NCBI RefSeq assembly: GCF_009363755.1
Contig: NZ_CP045417.1
Coordinates: forward strand, 1,550,001 to 1,614,000
Length of the DNA: 64,000 nt
Origin: Halomonas sp. THAF5a
GTDB taxonomy: Bacteria > Pseudomonadota > Gammaproteobacteria > Pseudomonadales > Halomonadaceae
Direction of reading: 5' to 3'
In this document: positions 17,794 to 26,756 of the stretch, piece by piece
How the letters are laid out: every line of letters starts with the position of its first letter
Numbering within the stretch: the stretch's first letter is position 1
Position numbers and translations under genes: made by a program
Notes under the pieces: model-generated
Database searches by the model: none
Told to the model about the DNA's origin: nothing
Seen by the model: only the letters and a program-made list of their open reading frames with translations

Positions 17794-19505
17794 CCTCTCC
17801 CAACAAGATCGGCCGTCAGGCCTATGCCGACATGTACGGCCCCACGGTGGGTGACCGGGTGCGCCTCGGTGACACCGAGCTGTGGATCGAGGTCGAGCGC
17901 GACGCGACCTCCTACGGTGAGGAGGTCAAGTTCGGCGGCGGCAAGGTGATCCGCGATGGCATGGGCCAGAGCCAGCGCGCCGATGACGCGGTGATGGACA
18001 CCGTGATCACCAATGCCCTGATCCTCGACTGGTGGGGCATCGTCAAGGCGGATGTGGGGCTCCAGGCCGGTCGCATCGCGGCCATCGGCAAGGCCGGCAA
18101 CCCCGATACCCAGCCGGGGGTCGAGATCGTGATCGGCCCGGGCACCGAGGTGATCGCCGGCGAGGGCAAGATCCTCACCGCCGGTCATATCGACGCCCAT
18201 ATCCACTTCATCTGCCCCCAGCAGGTGGAGGAGGCGCTGGCCAGCGGCGTGACCACCATGCTCGGCGGCGGCACCGGCCCTGCCACCGGCTCCAACGCCA
18301 CCACCTGCACGCCGGGTGCCTGGCACATCGCCAGGATGCTCCAGGCGATCGACACCCTGCCGATGAACATCGGCCTGCTGGGCAAGGGCAACGCCAGCCT
18401 GCCCGAGGCGCTTGAGGCCCAGCTCGAGGCCGGTGCCATGGGCCTCAAGCTGCATGAGGACTGGGGGACCACCCCGGCCTCCATCGATGCCTGCCTCGCC
18501 GTGGCCGAGCGCTACGACGTCCAGGTGGCGATCCATACCGACACCCTCAACGAGTCGGGCTTCGTCGAGGACACCCTAGCCGCCTTCAAGGAGCGCGGCA
18601 TCCACACCTATCACACCGAGGGGGCCGGCGGCGGCCATGCGCCGGACATCCTCACCGCCTGTGCCAAGGCGTATGTTCTGCCGTCGTCGACCAACCCGAC
18701 CCGGCCTTATACCGTTAACACCATCGACGAGCACCTCGACATGTTGATGGTGTGCCACCACCTCGACCCCAACATCCCCGAGGACGTGGCCTTCGCCGAC
18801 TCACGCATCCGCCGCGAGACCATCGCGGCCGAGGACATCCTGCACGACCTGGGCGTGATCTCGATGATCGCCTCCGACTCCCAGGCCATGGGCCGGGTCG
18901 GCGAGGTGATCTGCCGCACCTGGCAGACCGCCCACAAGATGAAGGTGCAGCGTGGCCTGCTTCCCGAGGACGAGGCGCGGGGCGCCGATAACTTCCGCGC
19001 CAAGCGCTATATCGCGAAGACCACCATCAACCCGGCCATCACCCACGGCATCGGTCACGAGGTGGGCTCGGTGGAGGTCGGCAAGCTCGCCGACCTGGTG
19101 CTCTGGGACCCGGCCTTCTTCGGCGTCAAGCCGGCGCTGATCCTCAAGGGCGGCATGATCGCCATGGCGCCCATGGGAGATCCCAACGCCTCGATTCCCA
19201 CCCCCCAGCCGGTGCACTACCGACCGATGTTCGGCGCCTTCGGTGGCGCGGTGAGCCAGACCCGCCTGACGTTCGTCAGCCAGGCCTCGCTGGACGCAGG
19301 CATCCAGGAGCGGCTCGGCCTGAAGAGCCCGCTCAGCGCCTGCCGGGACGTGCGCGGCGTGCGCAAGGCCGACATGAAGCTCAACGACGCCTGCCCCGAG
19401 CTCAGCGTCGACCCGCAGACCTACGAGGTGCGCTGCGACGGCGAGCTCCTGACCTGCGAGCCCGCCACCGAGCTGCCGCTCGCCCAGCGCTATCACTTGT
19501 TCTGA
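17790..19505 (+). CDS. ureC: Urease alpha (catalytic) subunit UreC
   Basis: This is the catalytic subunit with the bi-nickel centre, 571 residues. All key residues are present, offset by +3 from the Klebsiella numbering: nickel ligands H137 and H139 (GHIDAHIHF), carbamylated lysine K220 (GLKLHEDWG), H249, H275 and D363, plus the flap cysteine C322 and H323 (VCHHLD). It should therefore be active once UreDEFG load nickel. It overlaps ureB by 4 nt. A structured repeat, not a terminator with a T-run, separates it from ureE. Confidence 0.98.
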   Translation: MTSPNKIGRQAYADMYGPTVGDRVRLGDTELWIEVERDATSYGEEVKFGGGKVIRDGMGQSQRADDAVMDTVITNALILDWWGIVKADVGLQAGRIAAIGKAGNPDTQPGVEIVIGPGTEVIAGEGKILTAGHIDAHIHFICPQQVEEALASGVTTMLGGGTGPATGSNATTCTPGAWHIARMLQAIDTLPMNIGLLGKGNASLPEALEAQLEAGAMGLKLHEDWGTTPASIDACLAVAERYDVQVAIHTDTLNESGFVEDTLAAFKERGIHTYHTEGAGGGHAPDILTACAKAYVLPSSTNPTRPYTVNTIDEHLDMLMVCHHLDPNIPEDVAFADSRIRRETIAAEDILHDLGVISMIASDSQAMGRVGEVICRTWQTAHKMKVQRGLLPEDEARGADNFRAKRYIAKTTINPAITHGIGHEVGSVEVGKLADLVLWDPAFFGVKPALILKGGMIAMAPMGDPNASIPTPQPVHYRPMFGAFGGAVSQTRLTFVSQASLDAGIQERLGLKSPLSACRDVRGVRKADMKLNDACPELSVDPQTYEVRCDGELLTCEPATELPLAQRYHLF

Positions 19506-19536
19506 GCCGTAGCTGATGACCAACACTCAAGCGGCG

Positions 19537-19645
19537 CCGGGGGCAGGTCGGCGCGAGGGTCTTTTGCCAAGGATGGCAAAAGTAGCTTACAGGGAGGTAT
19601 TCACAGCGCCCTCGCCATGGTCCGACACGTTGGGCCTGCCGCCGG
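19537..19645 (+). repeat. Structured repeat copy A with two ANGGAN hairpins, between ureC and ureE
   Basis: The outer arms are CCGGGGGCAGG (19537-19547) and CCTGCCGCCGG (19635-19645), 10 of 11 paired, with a second enclosing stem CGAGGG/CCCTCG at 19554-19559 and 19609-19614. Inside are hairpin 1 (19561-19582, 8-bp stem, loop AAGGAT) and hairpin 2 (19588-19599, 3-bp stem, loop AGGGAG within TTACAGGGAGGT). It then carries TTCACAGCGCC, a stretch shared with the copies at 28.8 and 47.0 kb. It ends 24 nt before ureE and is in sense orientation. Confidence 0.75.
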
Positions 19646-19669
19646 AACAGCCGCGAATACCTTCCAGAG

Positions 19670-20215
19670 ATGATGCCAATGCTGAGATTGATCGAACGCC
19701 TGGGGCCCATCGAGGCGAGCCGGGCGAGTGACACCCTGACGCTGCCCTTCGAGCAGCGCGTGCTGGGCCGGCTCAAGGCCGACAGCGATGCCGGGCGCGC
19801 CCTGGGCCTGTTCCTCGACCGCGGCCCGGTGCTGCGCGACGGCGAGGGGCTGCGCGCCGAGGGGGGCGAGGTGGTGCGCATCCGCGCCGCCGTGGAGCCG
19901 GTGGTGACCGCCCGGGTCGAGGCGGGTCTGCCCCTGGCGCGGCTCGCCTATCACCTGGGCAACCGCCACGTGCAGCTGGCGCTGGGCGAGGATGAAGAGG
20001 GCGGCTACGTCCGCTTCCCGCCGGATCACGTCCTCGAGGCCCTGGCCGAGCGCCTGGGCGCGCGGCTCGAGCACCACGACGCCCCCTTCGATCCCGAGCC
20101 GGGGGCCTATTCCCACACGGCGTCCCACATCCATGGCGAGTCCGCGGATGGCGAGGGCCATGAACATCATCATCACGGCCATGCCCATGACAATGCCCAT
20201 GACCCTGCCCACTGA
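19670..20215 (+). CDS. ureE: Urease accessory nickel metallochaperone UreE
   Basis: UreE delivers nickel to the UreDFG-urease complex. The protein (up to 181 residues) has the N-terminal peptide-binding-like domain, the metal-binding domain with the LAYHLGNRHVQLAL stretch carrying the conserved histidine, and a long histidine-rich tail (from about residue 147, including EHHHHGHAHD) that can store extra nickel. Three in-frame ATGs lie close together (19670, 19673, 19679); the third begins MLRLIERLG and may be the real start, as the ribosome site is weak. Repeat copy A ends 24 nt upstream, so translation of ureE may be subject to RNA structure. Confidence 0.93.
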   Translation: MMPMLRLIERLGPIEASRASDTLTLPFEQRVLGRLKADSDAGRALGLFLDRGPVLRDGEGLRAEGGEVVRIRAAVEPVVTARVEAGLPLARLAYHLGNRHVQLALGEDEEGGYVRFPPDHVLEALAERLGARLEHHDAPFDPEPGAYSHTASHIHGESADGEGHEHHHHGHAHDNAHDPAH

Positions 20216-20927
20216 GGAGCCGACGACGGCGGGCCGGGACGATCTCGCGCTGCTGGGGCTGCTGCAGCTGGTCAGTCCCGCGCTGCCCATCGGCGCCTTC
20301 GCCTTCTCCCAGGGGCTCGAGAGCGCCTTCGAGCTGGGCTGGGTGACCGACGAGGCGAGCCTCGGCGACTGGCTCGAGGGCGTGCTCGAGGACGGCCTGA
20401 CCCGCTGTGAGCTGCCGGCGCTGGTGCGCCTGGCCCGGGCCTGGCAGGCCGCGGACAGCGAGGCCGTCGCCGAGTGGGACGCCTGGCTCGCCGCTACCCG
20501 AGAGACCGCCGAGCTCGCCGCCGAGGATCGCCGTCTGGGCGCCGCCCTGGTGCGCCTGCTGGGAAGCCTTGCGCTGCTGCCCGGTGGCGCCACCAGTACC
20601 ACCGGCGAGGCCCCGGCGCTGCCCGGCGAGCCCGGCTACGTGACCGTCTTCGCCTGGGCGGCCCACGTGCGCGGCGTGCCGGTGCGTCAGGCGATGCTGG
20701 GCTTCGCCTGGGCCTGGCTGGAAAACCAGCTGGCGGTGGCCTGCAAGGCCCTGCCGCTTGGCCATACCGCGGCCCAGCGGCTGGTGGAGCGGCTGCGCCC
20801 GGCGCTGGTGGCGGCGGTGGACGAGGCCCTGACGCTCGAGGACGACGCCCTCGGGCCGGTGCTGCCGGGCCTGGCGCTGGCCAGCGCCCTGCACGAGACC
20901 CAATATTCACGACTGTTCAGAAGTTAG
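20199..20927 (+). CDS. ureF: Urease accessory protein UreF
   Basis: UreF binds UreD on urease and acts as the activator of the UreG GTPase during nickel insertion. The core LLQLVSPALPIGAFAFSQGLE at about residue 18 is the family hallmark, and the C-terminal CKALPLGHTAAQRL is also conserved. Several in-frame ATGs (20181, 20187, 20193, 20199) overlap the His-rich 3' end of ureE; 20199 gives 242 residues and is taken here, but the exact start is uncertain. The overlap of about 17 nt suggests translational coupling to ureE. A 242-nt gap with a large structured repeat follows. Confidence 0.92.
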   Translation: MTLPTEEPTTAGRDDLALLGLLQLVSPALPIGAFAFSQGLESAFELGWVTDEASLGDWLEGVLEDGLTRCELPALVRLARAWQAADSEAVAEWDAWLAATRETAELAAEDRRLGAALVRLLGSLALLPGGATSTTGEAPALPGEPGYVTVFAWAAHVRGVPVRQAMLGFAWAWLENQLAVACKALPLGHTAAQRLVERLRPALVAAVDEALTLEDDALGPVLPGLALASALHETQYSRLFRS

Positions 20928-20975
20928 CGCCAAATAAGGCCGGGCGATCACTGGCGAATCCATCTCGCGCGGCCG

Positions 20976-21085
20976 CTGGCATCCCGGCCGAAGCGACGCG
21001 GTCGATCTTCAGGGAAGAAGATCGAGGAAAGCCGGCACAGGGAGGTGCTGTCTTTCCGACCGCGGGAGTCCGGCCGGGATGCCAG
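20976..21085 (+). repeat. Structured repeat copy B with two ANGGAN hairpins, between ureF and ureG
   Basis: The arms CTGGCATCCCGGCCG (20976-20990) and its perfect inverse (21071-21085) give a 15-bp outer stem, with a second stem CGCGGTCG/CGACCGCG inside. Hairpin 1 (21002-21025) has a 9-bp stem and loop AGGGAA. Hairpin 2 (21033-21050) has a 6-bp stem with one G-U pair and loop AGGGAG. This is the most divergent copy in sequence but keeps the same architecture and GCACAGGGAGGT. It is in sense orientation and ends 84 nt before ureG. Confidence 0.75.
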
Positions 21086-21169
21086 GGTTTCGGGCGTGTG
21101 GCGTGGTGAGTCCAGTGAGCCGCCCGTGCCGACAAGATAACGACTAAAGAGTGCAAGAGGAAAAACGAC

Positions 21170-21826
21170 ATGACCCATTGCCTGCGTATTGGCGTCGGCG
21201 GCCCGGTAGGCTCCGGCAAGACGGCCCTGCTCAAGCAGCTCTGCCGCGCGCTGCGCGACCACTACGACATCGCCGTGGTGACCAACGACATCTACACCCG
21301 CGAGGATGCCGATTTCCTGCTCAAGCACGAGGCGCTGCCGGCGGACCGGATCCTGGGCGTGGAGACCGGCGGCTGCCCGCACACGGCGATCCGCGAGGAC
21401 GCCTCCATGAACCTCGCGGCCATCGACGAGCTGCAGGCGCGCCATCCGGGCCTCGAGCTGGTGCTGGTGGAGTCAGGGGGCGACAACCTGTCGGCCACCT
21501 TCAGCCCGGAGCTTTCCGATCTGACCCTCTACGTCATCGACGTCTCCGCCGGCGACAAGATCCCGCGCAAGGGCGGGCCCGGTATCACCAAGTCGGATCT
21601 GTTGATCATCAACAAGATCGATATCGCCGAACAGGTTCACGCCTCCCTGGCGGTCATGGAGCGCGACTCGCGCACGATGCGCGGTGAGCGCCCCTTCGTC
21701 TTCGCCAACCTCTACGACGGCATCGGCCTGGAGGAGATCATCGCCTTCATCCTCGACCGCGGCATGCTGCCCGAGCGGCGCTCCAGCGTCGCGGCACCGA
21801 GCGGGCAGGACGCTGCCCGCGCCTGA
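21170..21826 (+). CDS. ureG: Urease accessory GTPase UreG
   Basis: UreG is the SIMIBI-class GTPase whose hydrolysis drives nickel transfer into urease. The 218-residue protein has the P-loop GGPVGSGKT (10-18), the [12 protein letters not shown] stretch, the [15 protein letters not shown] block with the nickel-binding Cys-Pro-His motif, and the NKIDIAEQV guanine-specificity region. An AAGAGG lies about 9 nt before the ATG. It is separated from ureF by repeat copy B, unlike the tight junctions in the rest of the cluster. Confidence 0.97.
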   Translation: MTHCLRIGVGGPVGSGKTALLKQLCRALRDHYDIAVVTNDIYTREDADFLLKHEALPADRILGVETGGCPHTAIREDASMNLAAIDELQARHPGLELVLVESGGDNLSATFSPELSDLTLYVIDVSAGDKIPRKGGPGITKSDLLIINKIDIAEQVHASLAVMERDSRTMRGERPFVFANLYDGIGLEEIIAFILDRGMLPERRSSVAAPSGQDAARA

Positions 21827-21872
21827 CCCCCATTCACTTGCCACTGACCCGCCACTCCCTGGAGACCCGTCC

Positions 21873-22091
21873 ATGATCTTGCGCATTTCCCGCCCCCTTG
21901 TCGCCCTTTCCGCGAGCCTGCTCGCGTCCCCGCTGGCCCTGGCCCACTCGGGCCATGGCGCCCCCGACGTCCATGCCCACACCGGCAGCCCGGCGATGCT
22001 GGCGGTACTGGCGATCAGTGCCCTGGGGCTCGCCGCCCTGGTGCCCCTGGCGCGCCTGGTGCGACGTCGCCGGCGATACCGCCAGGGCTGA
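21873..22091 (+). CDS. Small His-containing membrane protein, HupE/UreJ-like N-terminus
   Basis: This 72-residue protein follows ureG by 46 nt and is preceded by CTGGAGACCC. It has a signal peptide (PLVALSASLLASPLALA), then HSGHGAPDVHAHTGS, one membrane span (AMLAVLAISALGLAALVPLA) and an Arg-rich tail. HupE/UreJ nickel permeases also begin their mature part with a His-x-x-His-type motif after the signal, but they are about 190 residues with six spans. The role is unknown; a nickel-binding accessory of urease is a guess from position and histidines. It could also be a remnant of a longer gene. Confidence 0.6.
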   Translation: MILRISRPLVALSASLLASPLALAHSGHGAPDVHAHTGSPAMLAVLAISALGLAALVPLARLVRRRRRYRQG

Positions 22092-22114
22092 ACAGCGCCT
22101 CTCGCCCTCTGCTG

Positions 22115-22134
22115 CGCCCGGCCCTGGCCGGGCG
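22115..22134 (+). terminator. Possible hairpin terminator ending the urease cluster
   Basis: CGCCCGGCC and GGCCGGGCG form a 9-bp stem around CT, 23 nt after the small membrane protein gene. It has only TCGTGCGTTA downstream, so the T-tract is poor. Confidence 0.45.
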
Positions 22135-22281
22135 TCGTGCGTTATCGGCGGCCGCTCGCTATGCTGGCGGACCGTCCTCCCGTTGTCGGCAGGGCGGGTG
22201 AGGGTGCCAGGCGGGAGGACGGCGCCCGGGAAACCGCGAGGGGGAGACGCAGTGACAGACCTAGGGAGAGGGAGGCGCCGC

Positions 22282-23712
22282 ATGTGGCCCTGGCTCGTGA
22301 CGGCGCTGCTGGTGGCCTGGCTGGTCATGGGTGCCTGGCAGCGCTACAAGCCGCTGCCGGAGGGGCTGGGTCAGGCCTTTCCGGCGCGCTCCGCGGAGGG
22401 GGTGCGTTTTCTCGCCGACGAGACCTGGTATTCCCCGTCCGGCGAGCGACATGCCCGACGCCGGATCTTCGACGAGGTCATGGCGCTGATCGGTCAGGCC
22501 GAGCGCCTGGTGGTGCTGGACATGTTCCTGTTCAACGACTTCGCCGGCGCCGCCGATGGCCAGGACTTCCGGCCGCTGTCGGCGGAGCTCACCCAGGCCC
22601 TGATCGAGCGCAAGGCCGAGCGTCCGAGGCTCGAGGCCGTGGTCATCACCGACCCGCTCAATACCCTCTACGGCGGCCTCGAGCCGGCACACCTCGAGCG
22701 GTTGCGCGCGGCCGGCATCCGGGTGGTGGTGACGGATCTGACGCGACTGCGCGCCTCCAACCCGCTCTGGTCGGGGGCCTGGCACCTGGGGCCGCGCTGG
22801 CTCGGGAATCATCACCAGGCTGGCTGGCTGCCCAATCCCCTGGGCCCGGGGCAGGTGTCGCTGCGCAGCTACCTGACCCTGCTCAACTTCAACGCCAACC
22901 ATCGCAAGACCCTGGTCGTCGATCGGGGCGATGACTGGGCGGGGCTGGTCACCTCGGCCAATCCCCACGATGCCAGCAGTCGGCACGGCAACGTGGCGCT
23001 GCGCTTCGAGGGGGCGGCCGCGCTGGACCTGCTGGCCTCGGAGCGTCCCGTGGCGAGCTGGTCGGGGGTGCGCCTGCCGGGGCCCGTGGCACTGGCCGCC
23101 CCGCCGGCCCCGGTCGAGGGGGCGAGGCTGCAGGTGCTCACCGAGGGCGGTATCCGCGCGGCGTTGCTGGCGGCCATCGAGGCCAGTGAGCCGGGCGACC
23201 GGCTGGATATCGCCGTCTTCTACCTGTCGCACCGGGCGCTGATCGAGGCCCTGGTGGCGGCCCAGCGGCGCGGCGTGGCGCTGCGGGTCCTGCTCGACCC
23301 CAATCGCGATGCCTTCGGGATCGAGAAGGGCGGCATCCCCAATCGCCCGGTGGCGCGGGAGCTACATGCCGCCGGGGTGCCGGTGCGCTGGTGCGCCACC
23401 GAGGGCGAGCAGTGCCACAGCAAGCTGCTGCTGCGTCGACCCGCCGCGGCGGAGGGCGAGGCCGAGCTGATCCTGGGCTCGGCCAACTTCACGCGGCGCA
23501 ACCTCGATGACCTGAACCTGGAGACCAGCGTGCGTCTGGTGGGGCCCGCCGAGACCCCGGCCCTGCACGACGCGGCGGCCTTCTTTTCGCGTCGCTGGCA
23601 TTCGACCCCGCAGCGGATCACCAGCGAGCCCTTCGCGGCCCATGATGACGCCTCGGCCTGGCAGCGGTGGCGCTATCGGATCATGGAGGCCACCGGGCTC
23701 TCCACCTTCTGA
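22282..23712 (+). CDS. Phospholipase D / cardiolipin synthase-like protein
   Basis: This is a membrane-anchored PLD-superfamily protein of 476 residues. One N-terminal span (WLVTALLVAWLVMGAW) precedes two PLD domains. The first HKD-like motif is NHRKTLVVD (H207, K209), the second CHSKLLL (H379, K381) followed by GSANFTRRNL. Both are needed to form one active site that exchanges or hydrolyses phosphodiesters, usually phospholipids. Cardiolipin synthesis is one possibility, but the spacing is not that of ClsA and the substrate is open. An in-frame GTG at 22252 with its own purine-rich ribosome site is an alternative start. Confidence 0.82.
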   Translation: MWPWLVTALLVAWLVMGAWQRYKPLPEGLGQAFPARSAEGVRFLADETWYSPSGERHARRRIFDEVMALIGQAERLVVLDMFLFNDFAGAADGQDFRPLSAELTQALIERKAERPRLEAVVITDPLNTLYGGLEPAHLERLRAAGIRVVVTDLTRLRASNPLWSGAWHLGPRWLGNHHQAGWLPNPLGPGQVSLRSYLTLLNFNANHRKTLVVDRGDDWAGLVTSANPHDASSRHGNVALRFEGAAALDLLASERPVASWSGVRLPGPVALAAPPAPVEGARLQVLTEGGIRAALLAAIEASEPGDRLDIAVFYLSHRALIEALVAAQRRGVALRVLLDPNRDAFGIEKGGIPNRPVARELHAAGVPVRWCATEGEQCHSKLLLRRPAAAEGEAELILGSANFTRRNLDDLNLETSVRLVGPAETPALHDAAAFFSRRWHSTPQRITSEPFAAHDDASAWQRWRYRIMEATGLSTF

Positions 23713-23762
23713 GCCGGGTGCTCGTCGAGTCGTCTCGGTTGCTGCCCACGCCGGCGAGGGCG

Positions 23763-24692
23763 TCAGTCGACGTGGGTCACCGCCTGGCGGCGCGGATCGA
23801 TGTACCAGGCGAGGCCGAGGCGGGCGTTGCGCTCCAGTTCGGCGATCACCTGGGCCCCGAGCAGCAGGATGATGGCCCCCACCTCCAGGCTCAGCAGCAC
23901 CACGACCAGGGTCGCCAGGGAGCCGTAGACCGCGTTGACCAGCGAGAGGTTGGCGAAGTAGAAGACCAGCAGAAAGCGCACGCCCTCCCACAGCAGGGCG
24001 GCGACGAAGCCGCCCACCACCGCCCGGCGAAGAGCGATCCTCACCACCGGCAGCACCTTGTAGATGGCGCTGAACAGCAGGAAGACGCCAAGGAAGCTGG
24101 TCAGGTTGAGCATCGGCTCGGAGAGCCCGGCCAGCGGCAGGTCACGTTCGAACAGCGTCAGCCAGAGCGCATTCATCGAGCTGGCGAGGCTGACCAGCAG
24201 GGTCAGGGCGAGCAGGCCCGCCCCGAGCACCAGCATGAAGGCGTAGGGCAGTGCCACCGAGACCAGGACGTGGCGATGGGGGTGGTGGGTGTCGGGGGCG
24301 TGGAAGATGATCGCCAGGGCATCCTCGAGCATGCGAAAGGCGAAGGAGCTGAACAGCAGCAGCACCGGGAAGCCCAGGATGCCGATCACGTCGCGGGAGT
24401 CGAGCAGGGTGCGCACGGCGTCGAGCAGCACCTCCGCGTGGGCGGGGGCCAAGTGGCGCGCCTGGATCGAGAGGACCTCGAGCAGGTGCTGCTGGTCCAC
24501 CACGCCGGCCAGCAGCACGACCATCAGCGCGAACAGCGGCACGATCGAGAGCAGGATGTTATAGCCGACCCCGCCGGCCAGCAGGATGCCGCGGTTGCGC
24601 AGGAAGGCGCACAGCACCCGCCACAGGAACGCCAGCGTCAGCGGCAGCAGGGCGAGGAACGACTGTCGAGGGGCTTCGCGGGGAGACGTCAT
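23763..24692 (-). CDS. YihY/UPF0761-family inner-membrane protein
   Basis: This is a polytopic membrane protein of 309 residues with about six spans in the pattern of the YihY/BrkB family. The near-N-terminal GGVGYNILLSIVPLFALMVVL corresponds to the conserved A-(L/Y)-x-x-x-L-S-x-x-P-L motif, and the C-terminal LVNAVYGSLATLVVVLLSLEVG is also typical. Its biochemical function is not established. It is convergent with the PLD-like gene upstream (51-nt gap) and divergent from the yqhA-like gene. It stands alone. Confidence 0.85.
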   Translation of the reverse strand: MTSPREAPRQSFLALLPLTLAFLWRVLCAFLRNRGILLAGGVGYNILLSIVPLFALMVVLLAGVVDQQHLLEVLSIQARHLAPAHAEVLLDAVRTLLDSRDVIGILGFPVLLLFSSFAFRMLEDALAIIFHAPDTHHPHRHVLVSVALPYAFMLVLGAGLLALTLLVSLASSMNALWLTLFERDLPLAGLSEPMLNLTSFLGVFLLFSAIYKVLPVVRIALRRAVVGGFVAALLWEGVRFLLVFYFANLSLVNAVYGSLATLVVVLLSLEVGAIILLLGAQVIAELERNARLGLAWYIDPRRQAVTHVD

Positions 24693-24804
24693 CGGGGCTG
24701 CCGTGCCAGTATGCCTGGGTCATCATAGGCGTATCCTGCTCGCCCGGGTCAACTGTTCGGCGGCGGTCGCCTCGGCCGCCCCCGTCATCGAGGAGACACA
24801 CGTC

Positions 24805-25359
24805 ATGGAATCGTCACACCGCCCCGATCCCCGTCCCGCGAGGCGTCGCGGCCAGCTCGAGCGACGCTTCGAGGCCTTCCTGTGGCACTCGCGCCTGATG
24901 GTGCTGATGGCCGTGATCCCCGCGCTGCTGGGGGCGCTGGCGCTGTTCGTCATCGCCAGCCTGGACGTGCTCTCGGTCCTCGTCGATACCTGGCGGCACT
25001 ACCTCGGCGGCGGCGACGACATTCACAAGACCGTGGTCACCGACATCATCGTGGCCGTGGACATCTATCTGATCGCCCTGGTGCTGATGATCTTCGCGCT
25101 GGGGGTCTACAAGCTCTTCGTCTCGCGCATCGAGCCCGCCGAGCAACGCGGCACCCATCATCCCTTCGACGTCGGCTCCCTCGACCAGCTCAAGGACAAG
25201 ATCGCCCGGGTGGTGATCCTCGCCGTGATCATCGAGTTCTTCCGCGCCGTGGTCGGCATCAGCTTCGACACCCCGCTGGATGCCATCTATCTCGCGCTCT
25301 CGGTGCTGGCGCTGGCGCTGGCGCTCTACCTGATGGCGCTGGCGCACAAGCAGGAGTGA
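24805..25359 (+). CDS. YqhA/UPF0114-family membrane protein
   Basis: This 184-residue inner-membrane protein belongs to the UPF0114 (YqhA) family, whose function is unknown. Three to four spans are visible: LMVLMAVIPALLGALALFVIA, DIIVAVDIYLIALVLMIFALG and a C-terminal hydrophobic stretch. The segment YKLFVSRIEPAEQRG is conserved in the family. A GAGGAGA ribosome site precedes the ATG. The frame remains open upstream, but that stretch covers the divergent promoter region. Confidence 0.83.
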   Translation: MESSHRPDPRPARRRGQLERRFEAFLWHSRLMVLMAVIPALLGALALFVIASLDVLSVLVDTWRHYLGGGDDIHKTVVTDIIVAVDIYLIALVLMIFALGVYKLFVSRIEPAEQRGTHHPFDVGSLDQLKDKIARVVILAVIIEFFRAVVGISFDTPLDAIYLALSVLALALALYLMALAHKQE

Positions 25360-25474
25360 CGCCGGCGCGGAGCGCCCCGGGCCGACGGCGTGGCAAGTCG
25401 TCGGCGGCCCGCGCATAATGCGCGCTTTCGGCGCCGTTCCGGCGGCCGAGCCATTCCCGTGACAGCGAGACAGC

Positions 25475-26149
25475 ATGGCCAAATTCGAAGAGATCGGCAT
25501 CGCCAGCATTCCCGGCCAGGGCACCCAGCTGCGCCTGCTCCAGCGCCACGACGAGTTCTCCATCCGCATCGTCGGCGCGCCCGGCGACCTGATGAACACG
25601 CGTCTGCACGGCTCAGAGGACGCCCTGGGGGAGCTCGCCTGCCGGGGTATCGCCGATCGCCCTGGGGCGCGCGTGCTGGTCGGCGGTCTCGGCATGGGGT
25701 TTACCCTGGCCGCCGCCCTGGCGGCGCTCGGTGAGGATGCCGAGGTCGTCGTCGCCGAGCTCGTGCCCGGCGTCGTGGAGTGGAATCGCGGCCCGCTCGG
25801 GGCGGCCGCCGGTCGCCCCCTCGACGATCCCCGGGCCCGGGTCAGCCTGGGCGACGTGGGCGAGCTGCTGCGCGCCGAGCCCGGCGGCTTCGACGCCATC
25901 ATGCTCGACGTGGACAACGGGCCCGAGGGGCTGACGCGCCGTGAGAACGACTGGCTCTACTCCCCCCAGGGGCTCGCCGCGGCCCGGCGGGCGCTTCGCC
26001 CCGACGGGGTGCTGGCGATCTGGTCGGCGGGGCCGGATCCGGCCTTCACCGAGCGGCTGCGCCGGCTCGGCCTGCGGGTCGAGGAGGTCACCGTGCGTGC
26101 CCACCGCCCCGGCAAGGGCGCGAAGCACCGGATCTGGCTGGCCAGGTGA
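25475..26149 (+). CDS. Spermidine-synthase-like methyltransferase-fold protein
   Basis: This 224-residue protein has a Rossmann-type core related to spermidine synthases. The glycine-rich loop VLVGGLGMGFTLAAAL (about 67-82) would bind the nucleoside cofactor, the acidic residue follows in VVVAELVPGVVEWN, and MLDVDNGPEG occupies the place of the catalytic-aspartate loop. The N-terminal beta-hairpin domain of true SpeE is missing, so polyamine synthesis is not assured; many such proteins are annotated only by fold. It stands between yqhA-like and arfB with 115 nt and 78 nt gaps. Confidence 0.72.
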   Translation: MAKFEEIGIASIPGQGTQLRLLQRHDEFSIRIVGAPGDLMNTRLHGSEDALGELACRGIADRPGARVLVGGLGMGFTLAAALAALGEDAEVVVAELVPGVVEWNRGPLGAAAGRPLDDPRARVSLGDVGELLRAEPGGFDAIMLDVDNGPEGLTRRENDWLYSPQGLAAARRALRPDGVLAIWSAGPDPAFTERLRRLGLRVEEVTVRAHRPGKGAKHRIWLAR

Positions 26150-26227
26150 TCGCCCCTCACGTCCGGCGTCGATGGCGCCGCCGCCCAGTTCCCCGACCTC
26201 CCATTCACCCAGGCACAGGCAGACAGC

Positions 26228-26641
26228 ATGCTGGAACTCTCTCGACAGGTGACCCTTCCCGACCACGAGATCGAGATGCAGGCGGTGCGCGCCCAGGGCG
26301 CCGGTGGCCAGAACGTCAACAAGGTCGCCACGGCGATCCACCTGCGCTTCGATATCCGCGCCTCCAGCCTGCCCGAGGGCTTCAAGGAGAAGCTGCTGGC
26401 GCTGGGCGACCAGCGCATCACCCGCGACGGTGTGGTGATCATCAAGGCACAGAACCACCGCACCCAGGAGCGCAATCGCAGCGAGGCCCTGGCGCGGCTC
26501 AAGGCGCTGATCAAGAGCGTGATGTACGCCCCGAAGAAGCGCGTCGCCACCCGCCCCAGCAAGGTCGCCAAGCAGCGCCGCCTGGACAGCAAGAAGAAGC
26601 GCGGCCGGCACAAGGCCCTGCGTGGCAAGGTCGAGCCCTGA
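26228..26641 (+). CDS. arfB: Alternative ribosome-rescue factor ArfB (peptidyl-tRNA hydrolase)
   Basis: ArfB (YaeJ) frees ribosomes stalled at mRNA 3' ends by hydrolysing peptidyl-tRNA. The 137-residue protein has the catalytic GGQ at 26-28 (RAQGAGGQNVNKV) and the basic C-terminal tail (KVAKQRRLDSKKKRGRHK) that plugs the empty mRNA channel. Both features separate it from true release factors, which are much longer. The length matches E. coli ArfB. Confidence 0.94.
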   Translation: MLELSRQVTLPDHEIEMQAVRAQGAGGQNVNKVATAIHLRFDIRASSLPEGFKEKLLALGDQRITRDGVVIIKAQNHRTQERNRSEALARLKALIKSVMYAPKKRVATRPSKVAKQRRLDSKKKRGRHKALRGKVEP

Positions 26642-26756
26642 GGGGGAGGGGACGGGTGGCGACCCCTCGCCGGACGTGTATGCTGGAAGACGAGACCACG
26701 ATGGCCGGCCAATCCCGGCCGGTGACCGACACCCAACCATGCAGGGGGACTCGCCG

